This document shows positions 4,033 through 5,647 of a stretch of 5,647 bases of DNA, in pieces. The stretch comes from Rhodobacteraceae bacterium UBA6236 (GTDB lineage Bacteria > Pseudomonadota > Alphaproteobacteria > Rhodobacterales > Rhodobacteraceae), in contig DJWG01000103.1 of the NCBI GenBank assembly GCA_002440945.1, forward strand, positions 2,163-7,809, given 5' to 3'. How positions within the stretch are numbered: position 1 is the first letter of the stretch; every line of letters begins with the position of its first letter. The notes beneath the pieces are model-generated. The model was not told the DNA's origin and searched no databases. It saw only the letters and a program-made list of their open reading frames with translations. Made by a program: the position numbers and the translations under genes.

Positions 4033-5079
4033 ATGGCCCCGCGCGTCTATCTTGACCACAATGCCACCACCCCGCTTGCGCCCGAAGCGCGGGCGGCGAT
4101 GCTGGCTGCGATGGACGTGGCGGGAAATCCCTCCAGCGTCCATGCCGAGGGTCGGGCGGCGAAGGCGCTCGTGGAACGGGCGCGGGCGCAGGTGATGGCG
4201 GCGCTGGGGGCCGATGGGGCCGATCTGGTCTTCGTCTCTGGCGCGACCGAAGCGGCGGTGCTGGCGCTGGCGGGGCGCGGCCTGAGGGGCGCAGAGATTG
4301 AACATGACGCGGTGCGCGCCCATGTCAGATGCGATCTGGCCGTCGATGCCGGGGGCCGTGTCAGCCTTGACGATCCGGCGGGCGCGACGCTCCAGATCGC
4401 GAACAGCGAGACGGGCGTGGTGCAGGATCTGCCGCAGGGTCTGGCCGTCAGCGACCTGACGCAGGGCTTTGGCAAGCTGCCCTTCGCCTTCAACTGGTTG
4501 GGGGTCGGAATGGGCCTTGTGTCGGCGCACAAGCTGGGCGGTCCGAAGGGCGTGGGCGCCTTGGTGATGCCGCGTGGCACGGATCTTCCTGCGCAGATCC
4601 TGGGCGGCGGGCAGGAAATGGGCCGTCGGGCGGGAACTGAGAACGTCATCGGCATCGCCGGATTTGGGGCGGCGGCGGAAGCTGCGGCGCGGGATCTGGC
4701 GGCGGGCCGCTGGGCCGAGGTCGAGGCGCTGCGCGACGATCTGGAGGCGCGGCTTCTGAACGACGTGCCGGGGCTGGTCGTGGCCGGGAAGGGGGGGCGG
4801 CGCTTGCCCAACACCTCTTGCCTTGTCAGTCCGGGCTGGAAGGGCGAGACGCAGGTGATGCAGATGGATCTGGCAGGGATCGCGGTTTCCGCCGGTTCGG
4901 CCTGTTCCTCGGGGAAGGTGCGCGCAAGCCGGGTGCTGCGCGCGATGGGATTTGACGACAACGCGGCCGGGTCGGCGATCCGGGTGTCGCTTGGCCTTTC
5001 GACGACAGCGGCCGATCTGGACCGCTTTGCCGAAGCTTGGACGGCGCAATACCGCAAACACGCGGCGCGGGCGGCCTGA
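4033..5079 (+). CDS. Cysteine desulfurase, short IscS/NifS-like, of the isc-suf operon
   Basis: A 348-residue PLP enzyme that takes sulfur from cysteine as a persulfide, giving alanine, and feeds Fe-S assembly. Visible landmarks are VYLDHNATTPL (5-15), GNPSSVH (31-37), SGATEA (69-74), the PLP-stacking His91 in EHDAV, and Asn124 in NSETG. Asp141 and Gln144 lie in SDLTQGFGKLP. The PLP lysine is Lys167 in SAHKLGGPKG, and the catalytic Cys291 lies in SAGSACSSGK. It is 40-55 residues shorter than typical IscS. The loss is spread over the middle (His91 to Asp141) and the C-terminus, which stops soon after IRVSLGLSTT and lacks the IscU-docking tail. The start is ATG 4033, 45 bases after iscR. The ribosome site AGAAGGA (4013-4019) is unusually far (13 bases). 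I give no symbol because iscS, sufS and nifS names are mixed in this family. It should hand sulfur to the SUF scaffold encoded next. Confidence 0.93.
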   Translation: MAPRVYLDHNATTPLAPEARAAMLAAMDVAGNPSSVHAEGRAAKALVERARAQVMAALGADGADLVFVSGATEAAVLALAGRGLRGAEIEHDAVRAHVRCDLAVDAGGRVSLDDPAGATLQIANSETGVVQDLPQGLAVSDLTQGFGKLPFAFNWLGVGMGLVSAHKLGGPKGVGALVMPRGTDLPAQILGGGQEMGRRAGTENVIGIAGFGAAAEAAARDLAAGRWAEVEALRDDLEARLLNDVPGLVVAGKGGRRLPNTSCLVSPGWKGETQVMQMDLAGIAVSAGSACSSGKVRASRVLRAMGFDDNAAGSAIRVSLGLSTTAADLDRFAEAWTAQYRKHAARAA

Positions 5080-5101
5080 GGGCTGCCTTCACAGGATGGA
5101 A

Positions 5102-5107
5102 AAGGAA
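5102..5107 (+). promoter_or_regulatory. Shine-Dalgarno of sufB
   Basis: AAGGAA, eight bases before the ATG at 5116, in the 36-base gap after the desulfurase stop. The gap holds no promoter that I can see, so sufB is read from the upstream operon promoter. Confidence 0.7.
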
Positions 5108-5115
5108 GCAGTGTG

Positions 5116-5647
5116 ATGGCATTGGACAGGGATCAGAAACCGGCCGAACTTGAAGTCCGCGAAGGCGTGGACCGGGAAACCGTGGAAACCGTCCAGAACA
5201 TGGGCGCTTACAAATACGGCTGGGAAACCGACATCGAGACGGAATATGCGCCCAAGGGCGTCAACGAGGATATCGTCCGGCTGATTTCGGAAAAGAACGG
5301 CGAACCGCAGTGGATGACCGACTGGCGTCTGGCCGCCTTCCGCCGCTGGCAGCAGATGGAAGAACCGAAATGGGCGATGCTCCACTATCCGGAAATCGAC
5401 TACCAGGACCAGTATTACTACGCCAAGCCGAAAAGCATGACGGAAAAGCCGAAGTCGCTGGACGAGGTCGATCCGAAGCTGCTCGCCACCTATGAAAAGC
5501 TGGGCATCCCGCTGAAGGAACAGATGATCCTCGCGGGGGTGGACGGCGCCGAGGCGACCCCGATCGAGGGCCGCAAGGTCGCCGTCGACGCGGTCTTCGA
5601 CAGTGTGTCGGTCGGGACCACCTTCAAGGCGGAACTGGCCAAGGCGG
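5116..5647 (+). CDS. sufB: SufB, Fe-S cluster scaffold subunit, N-terminal part (cut by window edge)
   Basis: The first 177 residues of SufB, a subunit of the cytoplasmic SufBCD scaffold on which Fe-S clusters are built with the ATPase SufC. The recognisable family N-terminus includes [20 protein letters not shown] (32-51), then [20 protein letters not shown] (52-71) and [20 protein letters not shown] (72-91). [13 protein letters not shown] (94-106) follows, then the linker with [18 protein letters not shown] (125-142). The coding frame is open to the window end. No cysteine occurs in the visible part; the cluster-related residues near the C-terminus of SufB are outside. The start is ATG 5116, the only candidate with a good ribosome site. 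Full SufB proteins are about 490-510 residues, so roughly a third is present. sufC and sufD are expected downstream. Confidence 0.96.
   Translation, partial: MALDRDQKPAELEVREGVDRETVETVQNMGAYKYGWETDIETEYAPKGVNEDIVRLISEKNGEPQWMTDWRLAAFRRWQQMEEPKWAMLHYPEIDYQDQYYYAKPKSMTEKPKSLDEVDPKLLATYEKLGIPLKEQMILAGVDGAEATPIEGRKVAVDAVFDSVSVGTTFKAELAKA

Noticed and set aside
3910..5061. Long open minus-strand frame (383 codons) opposite the desulfurase gene
   Set aside because: It lies opposite a gene with every desulfurase motif, its product is Arg/His/Pro-rich without recognisable domains, and such antisense frames are normal in GC-rich coding DNA.

Overview
The window is high-GC, tightly packed alphaproteobacterial chromosome, most likely from the Rhodobacteraceae (Rhodobacter/Paracoccus relatives). 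The main evidence is the order iscR - short cysteine desulfurase - sufB, the mixed isc-suf operon known from that family. The IscR here also carries a single cysteine, which is a Rhodobacteraceae trait. I see no mobile elements, CRISPR arrays, tRNA or rRNA. No stretch over 200 bases lacks a gene.

Layout from left to right. (1) Positions 1-410, minus strand: the first 136 residues of an NADP-dependent isocitrate dehydrogenase; the rest lies outside the window. (2) Positions 411-589: a divergent promoter region with a TGn-extended -10 box, a 13-bp palindrome and a consensus-like minus-strand -35 box. (3) Positions 590-1783, plus strand: a complete DUF2235 (Tle1-like) alpha/beta-hydrolase standing alone. 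(4) Positions 1803-3333, minus strand: a three-gene operon read from right to left. It encodes an alpha/beta-hydrolase of the COG2945 type, an unrecognised 88-residue protein, and an HD-domain protein of the YfbR/HDDC2 nucleotidase type. The joints are TGATG (1-nt overlap) and TTGA (4-nt overlap, TTG start), which suggests translational coupling. (5) Positions 3334-3525: a divergent control region. It holds a sigma70-type promoter (TTGACT-17 nt-TAGAAC) for the isc-suf genes. The -35 box lies inside a sequence that fits the E. coli type 1 IscR operator at 21 of 25 positions, and two other inverted repeats flank or overlap it. (6) Positions 3526-5647, plus strand: iscR, a cysteine desulfurase, and the first 177 codons of sufB, which runs off the right edge.

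How the parts work together. The desulfurase would supply sulfur to the SufB-containing scaffold for Fe-S cluster assembly, and IscR would sense cluster status and repress its own operon through the operator over the promoter. IscR lacks all four classical cluster ligands (three Cys and one His) and has only Cys140. The desulfurase is short and lacks the C-terminal tail that docks IscU in E. coli IscS, which suits an operon that moves on to SufB. The shared 192-bp region raises the possibility that the hydrolase/88-aa/HD operon is also under IscR control.

I do not see a clearly new defence or mobile system. The least explained items are the 88-residue protein with its coupled neighbours, the layered inverted repeats in the iscR control region, and the solitary DUF2235 hydrolase.
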